Source of the DNA: Zhengitettix transpicula
Lineage: Eukaryota; Arthropoda; Insecta; Orthoptera; Tetrigidae
Reading direction: 5' to 3'
Length of the DNA stretch: 64,000 nt
Assembly: GCA_037074705.1 (NCBI GenBank)
Contig: CM073593.1
Span: 60,367,501 to 60,431,500 of the forward strand
Position numbers and translations under genes: made by a program. How positions within the stretch are numbered: the stretch's first letter is position 1; each line of letters opens with the position of its first letter. The notes under the pieces are model-generated. The model was not told where the DNA came from, did no database searches, and saw only the letters and a list, made by a program, of their open reading frames with translations. Shown here piece by piece: positions 31,401 through 43,252 of this stretch.

Positions 31401-34400
31401 ATCATTAACTGTAAGTCTTCCGTTCTTTCTCCTCGAGAATACCAACTTTATTTACCCTTGTTATAAAAGACCGACACGGAGATATCCTTTCTGTTCCTGA
31501 GCTCATTTAAACTCCTTCTTTATCTCTTTCCGCGTGTTAGCAGACAATAGTACATTGTGCAAGTTGTTTTGTAGACCTTGAGGTGTCTGCCTTCCACACA
31601 GTTTATTTAAGCAATTTCCTGAAACGGGGGGAATAAGTGACCATTTATGTGTGCAGAAGGATCCCATTTATCTTGCCCACTTAAAATAACTTTTATGTTT
31701 TGACTGCAATTGAAAACATTTGTTTTGGAAGTTATTTACCAACAAGGAGATAAGGTTTCATGTAAAAGATACAAGTGACGTCATCACCCTTTCGAACGGT
31801 AACACAATTTTACTGAATTAAGAAATTGTAAATGTATCACAAATCCAAACACCCGGTACAGATGCATGACGTCAGGATAATTTATTTGTGATATTCAGTT
31901 GCTTTTTATCCACTTTACGACTTACTTCACATAAATAGGAAACCTTGTATGTATGACCTACTTTTAGTATGATTCTTGTTTGATATTATAAAATTCAAAT
32001 TTTTCTCGGGATTCAGACTACTTCATATCTCTGGATTAATATCCTACATTCGGGTTGGTAAATCGACGAATCTAACCAGAATTAGAACCCACCTTATTTA
32101 GTTATGGCGTCGTATGTTTTGTCTTCTAGATCGTTCCTTCTCCTCCTTTGAGTCGTTTACTTGAAAATAAACCCAACAAAAAACAATGTTCTTGTTTGTA
32201 AAAAAAATCATCATAACTATATTTCATTTCGGCAAGTAGTAATTATATTTTAGTCGGAGAAGCAAATTTAATAAATTAGTTTTGAAGCTTAACGGTCATA
32301 GCGTATGGTGGCCTGGAAGGCCCGCTGTCTACCTTATAATTGAAATATGAGATGAGGGCAACAGAAGTGGGTAGTGAACGAAATAGTTGTGGAGGAATAT
32401 GTGTTTTAGGCGAGAAGCGAGACACTAAGACGGAGACGAAGTTTGCGTTTGCATGAATGTAAAGAAGTGAGACAAGAATTAAATAAAGTTTTCATGTGAA
32501 GGATCGGTTTTCTTCTTTCAAGAGACGACATTAGAACAATTTAAAGCTACGTGGTTTCATGAATAGCCAAAAGAAAAAAAAATTCTAAATCTACTTTTCG
32601 CATTGTAAGTTTAATATATATCGGAATTTATTAGCACATTTAAAATACACATTTAAAGCACTATAATTAGTTTATAGATGTTATACATGAAATTAATGGT
32701 AATAATTGTTAGGAAAATAAGAAGTGGTAATGTTTAGGAAATTTTAACATTTTTTTAATATGCACTTCTTACATCTTTCAAAGGAACAGTGTTTACATAC
32801 AAACAATTATGTACATTTATCAAGAAACACAATTCGTTCGTAAACGGTAAAAATTTAGTTATCTCTCATACTTATTTTAAAATAAGCCTAAATAAACACA
32901 AATCGTTATAAAAAACATTAAAATATGACAAGGATAAAGTAATTGAATCCACATACAATCTCAATTTACACCATTTTTTATTCGTTTCGTTTTACAAATA
33001 GAGTGTGGAAAAACTGTACTACTATTTCATATTTTGAATAATATCTGGAAATGTCTGAGATTATTTATTTTAGAATATTCATATTCAATCGTATTCGAGT
33101 CTCTCTTCCTAAGCGTTTCTAATGATAAGATTAAGCACACAGTACGGCGCTGGAAAATATTTTCTAACAACCTTGCTTCCAAAGCAAGACACTTTTTCTA
33201 CACTCTATGAAATTAATACCACACCCGATACATCTTTGATTATGTTAGCTCCATCGGCGTAACTCTCAGCCAATTCAGATTTAATAAATTTCAATACACG
33301 TTTTTTTTTCATGATTGTCACGATAATTGATTAAAAACGTCTTAAAAGGCAGTTTTATACAAAATGTATATTTTATGTTCCACAATTCATTTTTTTATGA
33401 TAGCAGCATAATTGCCTTACATGTTCACACATATATATGAAACCAGTCAACAACAGTATAATTTTATATTCAAACGTTGTAAACAATTCATTACTCTCAA
33501 TAATAAAGAGAATGTCGAAGGACAGATGAAATATGAAAGGTATTAATAAATTAAGTAGCTGAATAAGTCTATTTTTACTTCATCTCCATTTTCATACATC
33601 GAAATGGTGCTAATAAATGTGAACAATAAATTATAGCGCTGGTATGTAAGAAATAAAAAATAACATAAAAAATATTCTGTTGCGCTGTTAATACTAATGA
33701 CTAATATTGGACCACATTTCGAAGATTTGTATTGGAAAAAATAATGTCTACATTTTATATTTATTTCATAGTGAGTTTTATAAAATTATGTCTTCCAAAT
33801 ATTAACTTTTGATTATTTTGTTATTTCAAAAATATAGAGTGAAACTGTCAAATGATTAAATTTTAATCACACCCAACCGCCAGATTATACATTTTGTTAA
33901 ATACAAATATTTTACACAAAATATTTACACATTGTTTTACTCAATTTAATGTTTTAATCAGCGGTTACTCGCATTTAAATGCGTTTTAATTAGTAGCTTA
34001 TATATAATATTACCTGAATAGTTATTTCATGATTTACAATGTAAAGACATCCATAAAATAGTAGACAGTCAACGTCATTAAACGAAACTATTTTGAGCAC
34101 GAGGACTGCTTAGATTGATTTACGTAGTGAGAAGAAGTCTACGTTTTTTAAAAAATACAATAGAAATTTAAAATGGATAGAGAATATAGCACAAAAATAT
34201 GGACACATAGTATTTCATTTTACACATCTCATTTTCAAGCAGTACGAAACGTCTGCGGCTTCTTAAGTTCCATCACAATTAGGAGTTTCTCGGGTTTCTG
34301 TTTCTTATTACACTAATAAGACATTTATTATTGACATTGCGATCTATATTATTTATATACTTGACATGAACATATTGCGTTCATTAATACTTGTTCCACT

Positions 34401-37400
34401 AGCCGTTACTCGTAATTTACTATTTTCATGGAGTACTCTAACCACCAATTAATATACCCGTAAAAACTGTAACATTTTACCGAATATTCTGCACTTAATA
34501 TGCCGGCTAGAGGTGTAAGGAATCCAGAATATTTTTTTTGCTTAAGACACATATACTCCATCACATAGAAAATTCCATTTAGAAACATTCAACACCGACT
34601 AAATTTAATTATTCAACCGTTTGTTTCTCATGCGAATGCGGATATATAAACAGTAAGAGATTTCTACCATTTAAAAACCTAGAGGTTAACATTCATGCAA
34701 AGCAGGAAATATGGATTTGATTTTAATATTAAACTGCCATATCTAATGGGTACGCTATTACTAATTCCTGCTCATGTCTTCAAGTTATCGCTGGATTGAA
34801 TGTGCTCACTGTTTCCCTTCGAGAATCCATATTTGTATGTCTACGCTTTAATCATCAGCGGGCACTGTGTGGTTCTCCGGAGGACAAATTACTTTGTGAT
34901 CAATGAATTTGAATATTTACGCTGTTATGCCAGTCATTATTAGAAATCGAACATGTTTCGTTCAATTTTAAATTTATTAAATATAAATATGGTCTTAGTC
35001 CTGATGATAAAAATTTACTAGTTATTTTAAATAGTGGGAATGTTCGGGAAATAGCTAGTAGACGAGATCTCCCTTCACCGCCTACGAATCACGGATGACG
35101 AGGAATGAAAATAAACCTTGAAAAGCAAATTTTGTATTATCTGAAAAAGAAATGAACTGCAATATGGTTAAGTTAATTTACTGGAAGTAATTCGATTTTC
35201 TCTTTCATAATGAATGCGGTCCTATACTCGCACACATTAAACACGATTAGCTTGACTGAGAATAATTTTTAGTTCTTCTTGATACTAGATACAATTTTAA
35301 TTATTTTGAATATTTATTCTTTAGAGTTTTAATCGACTCATCTTTGCTAAAAATTTAGCCTTATCCGGGTTTTATAAACAGCGAGTGCCACTAATACCGC
35401 CTGTTTTTTTGTCTTAGTAATTATATGAGGAATGTCCCATAAACCGGGCTTCAGCTTCGCTGCTTCGATCTTTGCCCGGAGCGCCACAGCATCGAGCGAT
35501 CGATAAGACCACTCGCCAAGATCGCACCATAATAAATATCTGCAAGGCATTGTAGATCGAACACCACGGGTCACCGAGTAAATAACGCCAAACTATGGAC
35601 ACTGGTAAGAAAATCAATCGGGAAATTTTAAAAAAAATGTAAATTAAAATTCAGAAGAAACATTGGATGGTTTTATAATTAAGATAAATATAAATTACGC
35701 TGATTTCACTATAAATATTTTGTCAATATTGATACAATCAGATAAATTGATGTGTGTGTTCTATTACTTTACACAACAATATTATTAAAAAATAAACAAT
35801 TAAGACACATTTCCAAATAATTTTGGAAGAAGACATTTAATATTTAAAAATTTTAAACTATACTTTGAAATGATGTCGTGATTTTTATTTCGTGGTGAGT
35901 AATTGATTTTCAATTCTGTTCTGATACGATTTTTTTCCGGACTGTATTGATCTAGTGCGGGAAGGTTTGTTTTCTCTGATGACGGTAAAGTGTCGTTGTA
36001 CATCGTACAAAACATAGAATCTCCGGTTGCCTAAAAAAATTCAGAGACCAAATTAGCGAAACTTTCATTGCGTAGAATAATTAAATTATACTTAATTCTT
36101 TCTAACACTTTGTTATGCGAAATAGTGTGTCAATGTTCCTTTTAACAGGAATTCAGTATGTTTACGTCGCCGAGTTTATTTCTAATAACGTATTCATAAA
36201 AGTTTTCACAAACAGGGGCAATAAAAACATGATATAAAAACTGAATTTTTCGTTGAGCGAAACCTTCATTAGCAAAATTATGAATCCGCCTATGTAACAT
36301 TTCAGGTCTATATTCGATGACTTGTAGTAGAAACAGCGATTTATGGGATATTCAATTGATCATAATATTTATCAGCACTGTAGCTATGCTTTTGTGTAAC
36401 AAATTAAGCAACAGCCCAACACAAATTTTATTAACAACACGTATGTGGACCGGAAAAAATTAAATTACGTAGAGTTTGATTTCAATTGCAATACATTAGG
36501 GAGCAATTCCTGGAAATGAAACGGAAACAAAATTAAATTAGCACGTTGAGTGGGGCTAATCCAGGAATAAAATAGCTTCAACTACACGTTGCTCTTTATT
36601 TCATGCCTGGAAAAAGTTGTTCATACGATGCCGTATTTTTTTATTATTAATTATTTACTGTGATTTTTTTTAAAAAACTAAGCTTCAAAGTTGTAATTGA
36701 AAGTAACGACGAGTTTTGGTACTTTTGCAAAAAATGCAATGAACGAGTGAAAATAATGGCGTGATTAATACATTTGTCTATTGCAAAAATATATTCACGG
36801 ATGTTTATTTTTTTTGTGCTTGTCAGGAAAAATTATAAAGAATTTTTCACAATGGATATACTTTTATACTTCTCTAGATCAGGGTTCGAAATCTCTTCGG
36901 GTCATTATGATTCATTTCCCTTCCGCTTTTTCACAAATCATTGAGGAAAATTCTACAACAAAGCCATTATGCAGTTAACAAATTGTTTCAGAACACTCAA
37001 ATTACGACGAATATGTTGGTATTGCGTGGAAGCAGAAAATGTTTTATCATACTGAAAAGTATTATTTTAGTAATATTTCTGCACTCTTTTTAATTTAATT
37101 CTGTTTGATCTCATGTTTTTTTTACGAGAAACGTCGTAAGTTTTGCCCTTTTGACCCTTCCAACGATAGCTGTGCCTCTGAATTATTTAATTTTATAAAT
37201 TTATGTGTTTTTAATAGATTGAAGTTATCAAAATAATTAAAAATGTTAAATAATAGTTTTCGAAGAAACTACTTTATGTACTGTTGGAATGTATTAAATA
37301 ACAATTATAAAGTCATCTCTGTTCCCTAAAAGTGTATGGGGGAACGTACTATATGACAAATGGAAAACCGTTAATTTAATGGTAATAATAAAAAGACCTT

Positions 37401-38045
37401 TTCATTAGTGGTTGTGATTCTAACAAGTAATTTGTGAGAAAAATTTCATCAGCTAATCCATAATAAATGAACGAAATTTTAAAATAGTGTTCAGTATGTA
37501 CGAGCCTACAAAAACTTAAAAATACATAAGTTGTTTAGATTTAACTTTAGAGTGATTTGTTAAAGATTAAAATTTTACGAACGAAATGGACAGATTAAAA
37601 TATTGTTATTTTCTCATAATGAATAACTGTGATAAAACTTGGAACGACTGCCAATGATATGATATATAGAGGCTGAAAAATCTCTCAACGTCAAGTAAAC
37701 AAGGTTTATAGGGCCATTGTTGGTTTATATGCATTTTATATTTACTATATCGCAAATGCAGTTATTTTCATATTTATACAAAATTATAATGAAGAATTTT
37801 GTTTACTATTTGCTAGTTTTATTTTTAAAACTAGGCAAATACTCCATTTGGATTGTTCTATCCAAAAAAAATTTGATTGTAGTTTTAAACATATGGTAAA
37901 ATAATACATTATATTATAAGCTATAGATTCAGAGTATTGGAATACAATAAACACCAGGTTAAACTGAAAACAGTTTTCTCCAAGAAATATGGTAATACCA
38001 TTGCAAACTTCAATTCAGATACATTACTGGCTGTATAAATGAAAT

Positions 38046-38072
38046 TACGAGGGTGGCTTGAAAAGTTCGTAC
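38046..38072 (+). mobile_element. Mariner-like terminal repeat end
   Basis: CGAGGGTGGCTTGAAAAGTT preceded by TA resembles the terminal inverted repeat of irritans-group mariner elements, and TA is the mariner target. No matching second end and no transposase frame were found nearby, so this is a relic or a coincidence. Confidence 0.4.
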
Positions 38073-38117
38073 TCCTGTGCATGTCTATAGTTTCCACGCA
38101 TAAATCGAAAAAAGACA

Positions 38118-38206
38118 TTTCATAACGTTGTTTTGGACGTTTTTTGATTTTAAAGAGATTCCCAAACTATGGAATTCAAGTTTTGGTAAAAAATAACGTT
38201 ATGAAA
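38118..38206. repeat. Short inverted repeat next to the mariner-like end
   Basis: TTTCATAACGTTGTTTT at 38,118-38,134 pairs with AAAATAACGTTATGAAA around 38,189-38,205, with one mismatch, leaving a ~55-base loop. Confidence 0.6.
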
Positions 38207-38593
38207 AGCCAATCACCTTTGGTAACTACTAAAGACAACTTTGATAATAATTACGGTAAACGTTTTCAAGTGGTACGAAAAATATCGTGGCGGCCGTACG
38301 AGAGCGATTCATTAAAACTTTCAAAAACCACACTCGTGCATTTCAGTTTTCGTGAGAAAGTATTTTCGAAGAGGTAAAATTTAAGAAAAGTGCTTAGCGT
38401 AATTCAATTTATCAGGTGTCTGATGTGTGTTTGCAGACATCGCTGAAAAGCTCCTCCTCTTTGGAAGATGAGATGACTATTGTTGGATCACTGACCACAT
38501 TGATTGCAGTGCCGCGCTGTTCTATTTGTGACTGCTTATCGATTATTGAATGCCCCCGCACCAGTTCGAGTTTGTTGCTCCTCTTTGGCCTAA

Positions 38594-38845
38594 CTCGCTA
38601 CGCTACAAGCACAACACAGAAACACGAGGTCGGCGTCGGCCAGTAAGGGTGAACCCCATTACGACCCCTTGCCGCCGTTCGAGTTGCACAAGCAGAGGGA
38701 CGCCAGCATCCGCATGAAGAATCCTCTGGCCCTGGAATGCCAGCGGCCGCGCTTTCTCGATCCTCCAGCTGAAACCATACACACGGGTTACTGCATACTA
38801 CTCATTCCATTACAGTTTATTATTAGCATAATTCAACTAATATAA
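38594..38845 (+). CDS. Competing plus-strand open frame across the same GC-rich island
   Basis: Open for 83 codons before TAA. The part from about 38,640 to 38,770 has almost every third codon position G or C and reads GEPHYDPLPPFELHKQRDAS then RMKNPLALECQRPRFLDPP, which looks like real protein. Possible acceptors lie upstream (CCAG, GTAAG), but no good donor follows. It overlaps the minus-strand candidate, so at most one is likely real. No family recognised. Confidence 0.3.
   Translation, partial: LATLQAQHRNTRSASASKGEPHYDPLPPFELHKQRDASIRMKNPLALECQRPRFLDPPAETIHTGYCILLIPLQFIISIIQLI
38659..38768 (-). CDS. Candidate terminal exon of an unrecognised minus-strand gene
   Basis: GC- and CpG-rich island (NotI site at 38,743) in AT-rich DNA. 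Read on the minus strand it begins after a good acceptor (TATGGTTTCAG). In phase 1 it gives an open frame starting GGSRKRGRWHSRARGFF with a Cys-rich end (LCLCNSN), then TAA. The 25-bp candidate exon at 43,228-43,252 ends in phase 1, as needed. The competing reading is on the plus strand, where an open frame with high GC at third positions also exists. No family recognised. Confidence 0.35.
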
Positions 38846-41390
38846 GTAAAACCCCAAAGTTCAAGAAGGGTTTGAAAAATTTCATACGATAGTTTTTTAA
38901 AATTATCTTTAATGAACTTAGAAATAAATATAACTCACAGTTGGACCACTGGGAAAAAGGTAAAAAAATTTAAAATTTGACATTCATTACAAAGGTTGAA
39001 TAATTCAAAGGGAATGAGCTAATCGTTACCATTACGTAGTAAGCGTTTCTGCAATAGAATCAATAAGTACACTCTTCCTTGGCTGTTTTGTTGAACAGGG
39101 TTCACAAATTAGCAAAGGTTGTAGGTGAAGACTTCTGTTATAGCCACGATGAATTCTGAAGGCCTTTTCTAACCAGAGAATTAACTGCAGTCACCAACCT
39201 CTACGTAACTTTCGATATGCTATATATTTAACAGCTTCGCTTAAGTTATTGTCTCACCCGACTTAAGTTACAGTATAATAAATATTTTTACAGCTAAACG
39301 ATTTATTATACTGTTCATAGTGCACAATTACATGTCAAATCGTTATATAGGTGCTGCGTCTGCGAAAGTGGTTAGATTATCATATGAACACATGTTAATG
39401 GAGATCAGTGAATGAGACACAGTAGCACTTGAAATTAATAAAGATAAAAATGAAACTTTCTTTTAAGCAAATATCACACTGGATAAAGTTTAAATAAGGC
39501 GTGGATAATTATATTGAACTAACGGTAGAACTTTGAAATGACTTGTAGAACGAAGTCAGCTGTCGGAACGTTTTTACGATAATATCCGGACAATCATAGA
39601 CAACTTAATGTAACGTTTCCTTAATATTTAATTATATGAATAAGATAGGTTGATAATTATGTGTTAGTAATAATATTAGTTTACGTTATCCAAATAGCTT
39701 AAATTTTAGAGCACCCAATTTAACGTAACTGTAAGTCGGACATGACATCCAAATCTAAATATAATTTAATATAAATATATTACACTTTAATTGCTGAACT
39801 GTTTGATAACCTGTTACTTCGGGCTTTATTTTGTAAATTAAAAATTATAGATTAGAAATATAATGGAGACAAAATGAATAGCAAACTTAGTTAAAAGGTT
39901 AGTAGCCGCTTTGTAGGTTATTTTGTCACCTGTTCTTGCTTCTTTGTCCATCTTCATCTAGGGCTGCCTTCTGCTAGATTCACTAAATGAAAGAAAGTCT
40001 GGTCTCTTTGCGGACGTACTGCCCGCAGTCAATCTTTCTATAGCATGTTGTCGTTAAAGAAACAATAGAACACAAAAACAAGACAGATCCCTTGTTCTAA
40101 TATTTTTACACTTATAAATAAATCGATGCATTGCGAACTTTGGTCTGAACATTCGTGTCTTAAATGGTTGATAAGGGCTTCATAAAATACAGTTTGACTC
40201 CACATATGATTTAACACACGAACTAAAACAAACAACAAAGAAACAAACAAAAATTTTTTACACTGATCATGAAGTAAATCTAGGAAATATAGAAGATTAA
40301 TCTCAGTTACAATTCTTTTTGAATGAGAACTTGGCTGCGTTCCTGTACGGTGGTTATCTACCTTAATTTTTAATGTCTAATCGATTTTGGAGACATAATT
40401 TGGAGGATCGATACGAGGTTTATTTCCTGCAAGGTTTAACCAAACATGACTGGGCCACTCGATATTAAAAAAGTGTTTCCTTTTTTTTCTGACCCGTCTG
40501 CTGGTAAACCCAGTTCCTAAGCTGAAACAATTTAGTAAATACCTTGCAGATCTCTGGTGATTTTACAGTTCTAAGAGATTTTCTTAACCGATTTCGCCAG
40601 ACCTTTATTGTGGATTATATCAGAGGTTTGTAGTAAATTTTAGAGAAATCATTAAACCGAAAAATTAATTGCAAATGTCTTTCTCTATGATTTTTATAAA
40701 AAAAATAATTCAATGGGCGCTTTCACGTCCATAATCATGAATTTTATGTGTTTTTGTTAGATGCGAATGCTGCAGAGACGAATATAAGCGACAATTACTT
40801 CTCACGTGGAGGTTGGAATACGACAAACATGGAGGAGAAACAACCAAGATCAATATTTGTCAGAATATGTATATGGTTCAGAAAAAAATGTAATGAACCA
40901 GAAAAATATTTCACAGAGCTGTAAATCGATAATAATGACTCATTATTTTGAATTAATATTTTTTTAATATGGGTGCGTAGATTTTATTTTCAATTTAGAA
41001 TTCGTAGTTTTACGTAATTTGGAAAACTCGGCGTTTACGAAGGAAAAAACAAAAAAACTGTCTGTAACGGATTTATGCATTTATTTCAAGAGTTAATTTT
41101 GAATGATAGTAAAATCTGAATATTTCTGTAATTCTTGGAATTAAAACATAAGCTAGTCGAGAGTAATGTATTCCTCAAAATTTTACAGCGAGCCAACTCT
41201 GACCGTGTTCAAATTTATGAACACAAGGGATTCATAGGAGACGGAAGATATTAATTTAAATGGAAGACGGAATTTTTTTTAATAAATAAATAATTTTTCG
41301 AAAATAATTAATCCAGAGAATATGGAATATAAAATTTCAGAAAGAATTGTTAGAAACTTGTTTTTAAGGAAAGCGGTATAAACCATTTTA
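38846..41390. other. AT-rich stretch without recognised gene
   Basis: No repeat or exon with supporting signals seen; stops are frequent in all frames. Confidence 0.6.
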
Positions 41391-41394
41391 TTGG

Positions 41395-41625
41395 GGTGTA
41401 ACCGCTATCATGTTTATTTTTTAGCTTATGACACATTATCTACTTGTTTGTCAAACTCTTCCATCCTCTACCATTTTTAGCGACTTTGTTTCAATTTTGT
41501 TACCGGCCTCCTTCATGATTTCTCCGTTCTACCTTTTTACCTTGCCCTCTTGGTCGATTACCTTGTCGTAGATACCATTTTATTATTTGGTGGTCTAGCA
41601 ATAGTCGCGCCTGACAATTTCCAAT
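41395..41625 (-). mobile_element. Decayed LINE ORF2 C-terminus (RTE/Jockey-like)
   Basis: Read on the minus strand, fragments in different frames line up in the order of a non-LTR retrotransposon C-terminal tail: RQGNRPRGQGKK, then GEIMKEAGN, then KVAKNGRGWKSL. This resembles the common RPRGRP..RW.D.I...G..W...A.nR..W pattern. Frameshifts and stops show it is dead. Recognition is from memory of the motif. Confidence 0.45.
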
Positions 41626-43227
41626 TTTTTCACTTGTTATACTACATTATATCTATTACGTTTAAATGTGTGTGTATTTGTTAAAATTGATAACAGCAAT
41701 CTAAAAATTACGACACAGACTACTTTTAAAACTAACACAAGTAGCGAGTGTGTTTGAGCCAGACTGAGAGCGAATGATTGTTTACGCTATTAGTAGCCCA
41801 TCGATTTGTTATAATTATGCACGTTATCACACAATTTCGGACGAACTGAAACCGGAACAAAATAATGTAAACTTCAATTTGAAGTCACTAATTGTTAATA
41901 ATTCATATTAAACATTGCTTATCTAATGAGAAACAAATTGGCAGTTTGATTATAGACAAAACCTGTTTACTGTAGTTTTGCAATCTATTAATGCAGGTTA
42001 TTATCTGATGAATATTTTCCAATACATAATAAACGTGCTGTACAATTCGAAATTCCTATGAGTAAAGTCACTTCTGTAATGAATAAAGTCACTTACGTAA
42101 TGACCGTGGAAATTTGAATTTACCAATTGAAGATTGTTAAGATAATCATCGGTTTCTTGATGTGTGTTACTGACCTGTATATCATTATACTTAACAATGT
42201 CTTCCAGTATTTGGAGAAGAGAAGAATGACGGAATATTGATAAATATAAACGTACTAATAAAATTAATTAATGGATCGCGTAAAAGTTTGTAGTAGTAAT
42301 CTATTTAACAGTAAATGAAACAAAGATTTTCTTGGAGTATTTGATTATACACCTTATCCTCTGCTCTTCGTGGAATTTCCTTGCCGGCAATAAAGCCACA
42401 TCTAACGTTGAAAGATGTTTGTTCAATCTCGCGCAAAGCAGTAACACGAAAGCTCAGTCTCGCGTCTCAACAGCATTTTAACTAGTCTGAGAAGTTAAAC
42501 TTTACAAAACTGATATGTTCAATAAATTCCATTAGCATAAATACTTCGAAAGTATTTCTTCGACAATATATTCTACAAATTTTATTTTAATAGTTTATTT
42601 CAAATTGGCTTCTACAGATGAAAATTGTATTATTCCGTTATAAATAAAATTATTTCCCTCCTAAATAATACCACGGGCACTAGAATTTGCGTGGTAACTA
42701 TTCTATAGTTATCGGATTCTCTAATAAAACATTGAAAACAATTTTACAATCCCCGATATTATATGAAATGAAAAACATTTTGAAAAAAGTATTAATTAAT
42801 TTGTAGTTGTATTTAAAGAAATGTATATTGTCGTCTACAAATGAACTAGAAAATAAACCAAATTAATTTGAAATAATATTTAATTTTTTGTTTGTTTAAT
42901 TTCGGCCGTTTGCGTTAAGTGGACTTTCACACTGTAAAATTATGAGCGTCTGGGGATTTGAGGCTCGAAAGATTTCACTCGTCCCCTCCTGTAATAACAT
43001 CGAACCTCCTCCAAATTACTGTCTTATACGAGGCCGCCCACGTTTTATCTCCACTATAAAAATACATCAGGGGAGAGATTTGAAGCCATATTATGTTGCA
43101 CATATATACTAAAGCATAATTAATTCTAATTATACTAATGAGCTGTTCGAAATTTAATCAAAATTTTAAATGTTAGTATGGTTAGAATATATTTATTAAA
43201 GAAACTCACACCACCAATAACTAGTAC

Positions 43228-43252
43228 CTCGTTCAACGTCCAACTGCTCCGC
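43228..43252 (-). CDS. Candidate 25-bp microexon
   Basis: A 25-bp segment of ~60 % GC sits between a strong acceptor (pyrimidine-rich TTTTCCTTTTTACAG) and AG followed by GTACTA in very AT-rich DNA. In phase 0 it encodes AEQLDVER and ends in phase 1, fitting between the candidates at 61,972-62,100 and 38,659-38,768. Short signals like this can arise by chance. Confidence 0.3.

Larger units (their letters stand above)
26481..38040. other. Long AT-rich non-coding stretch upstream of Rbcn-3A
   Basis: No convincing exon chain on either strand. Contents seen: an 11-G run at 28,414-28,424, dispersed repeat copy B, a short interrupted reading frame at 27,122-27,262, and a CpG-richer patch at 35,440-35,590. 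The remainder has frequent stops in all frames. Confidence 0.6.

Noticed and set aside
32290..32345. GC-richer segment resembling a tRNA arm
   Set aside because: No complete cloverleaf, box A or box B could be laid out.
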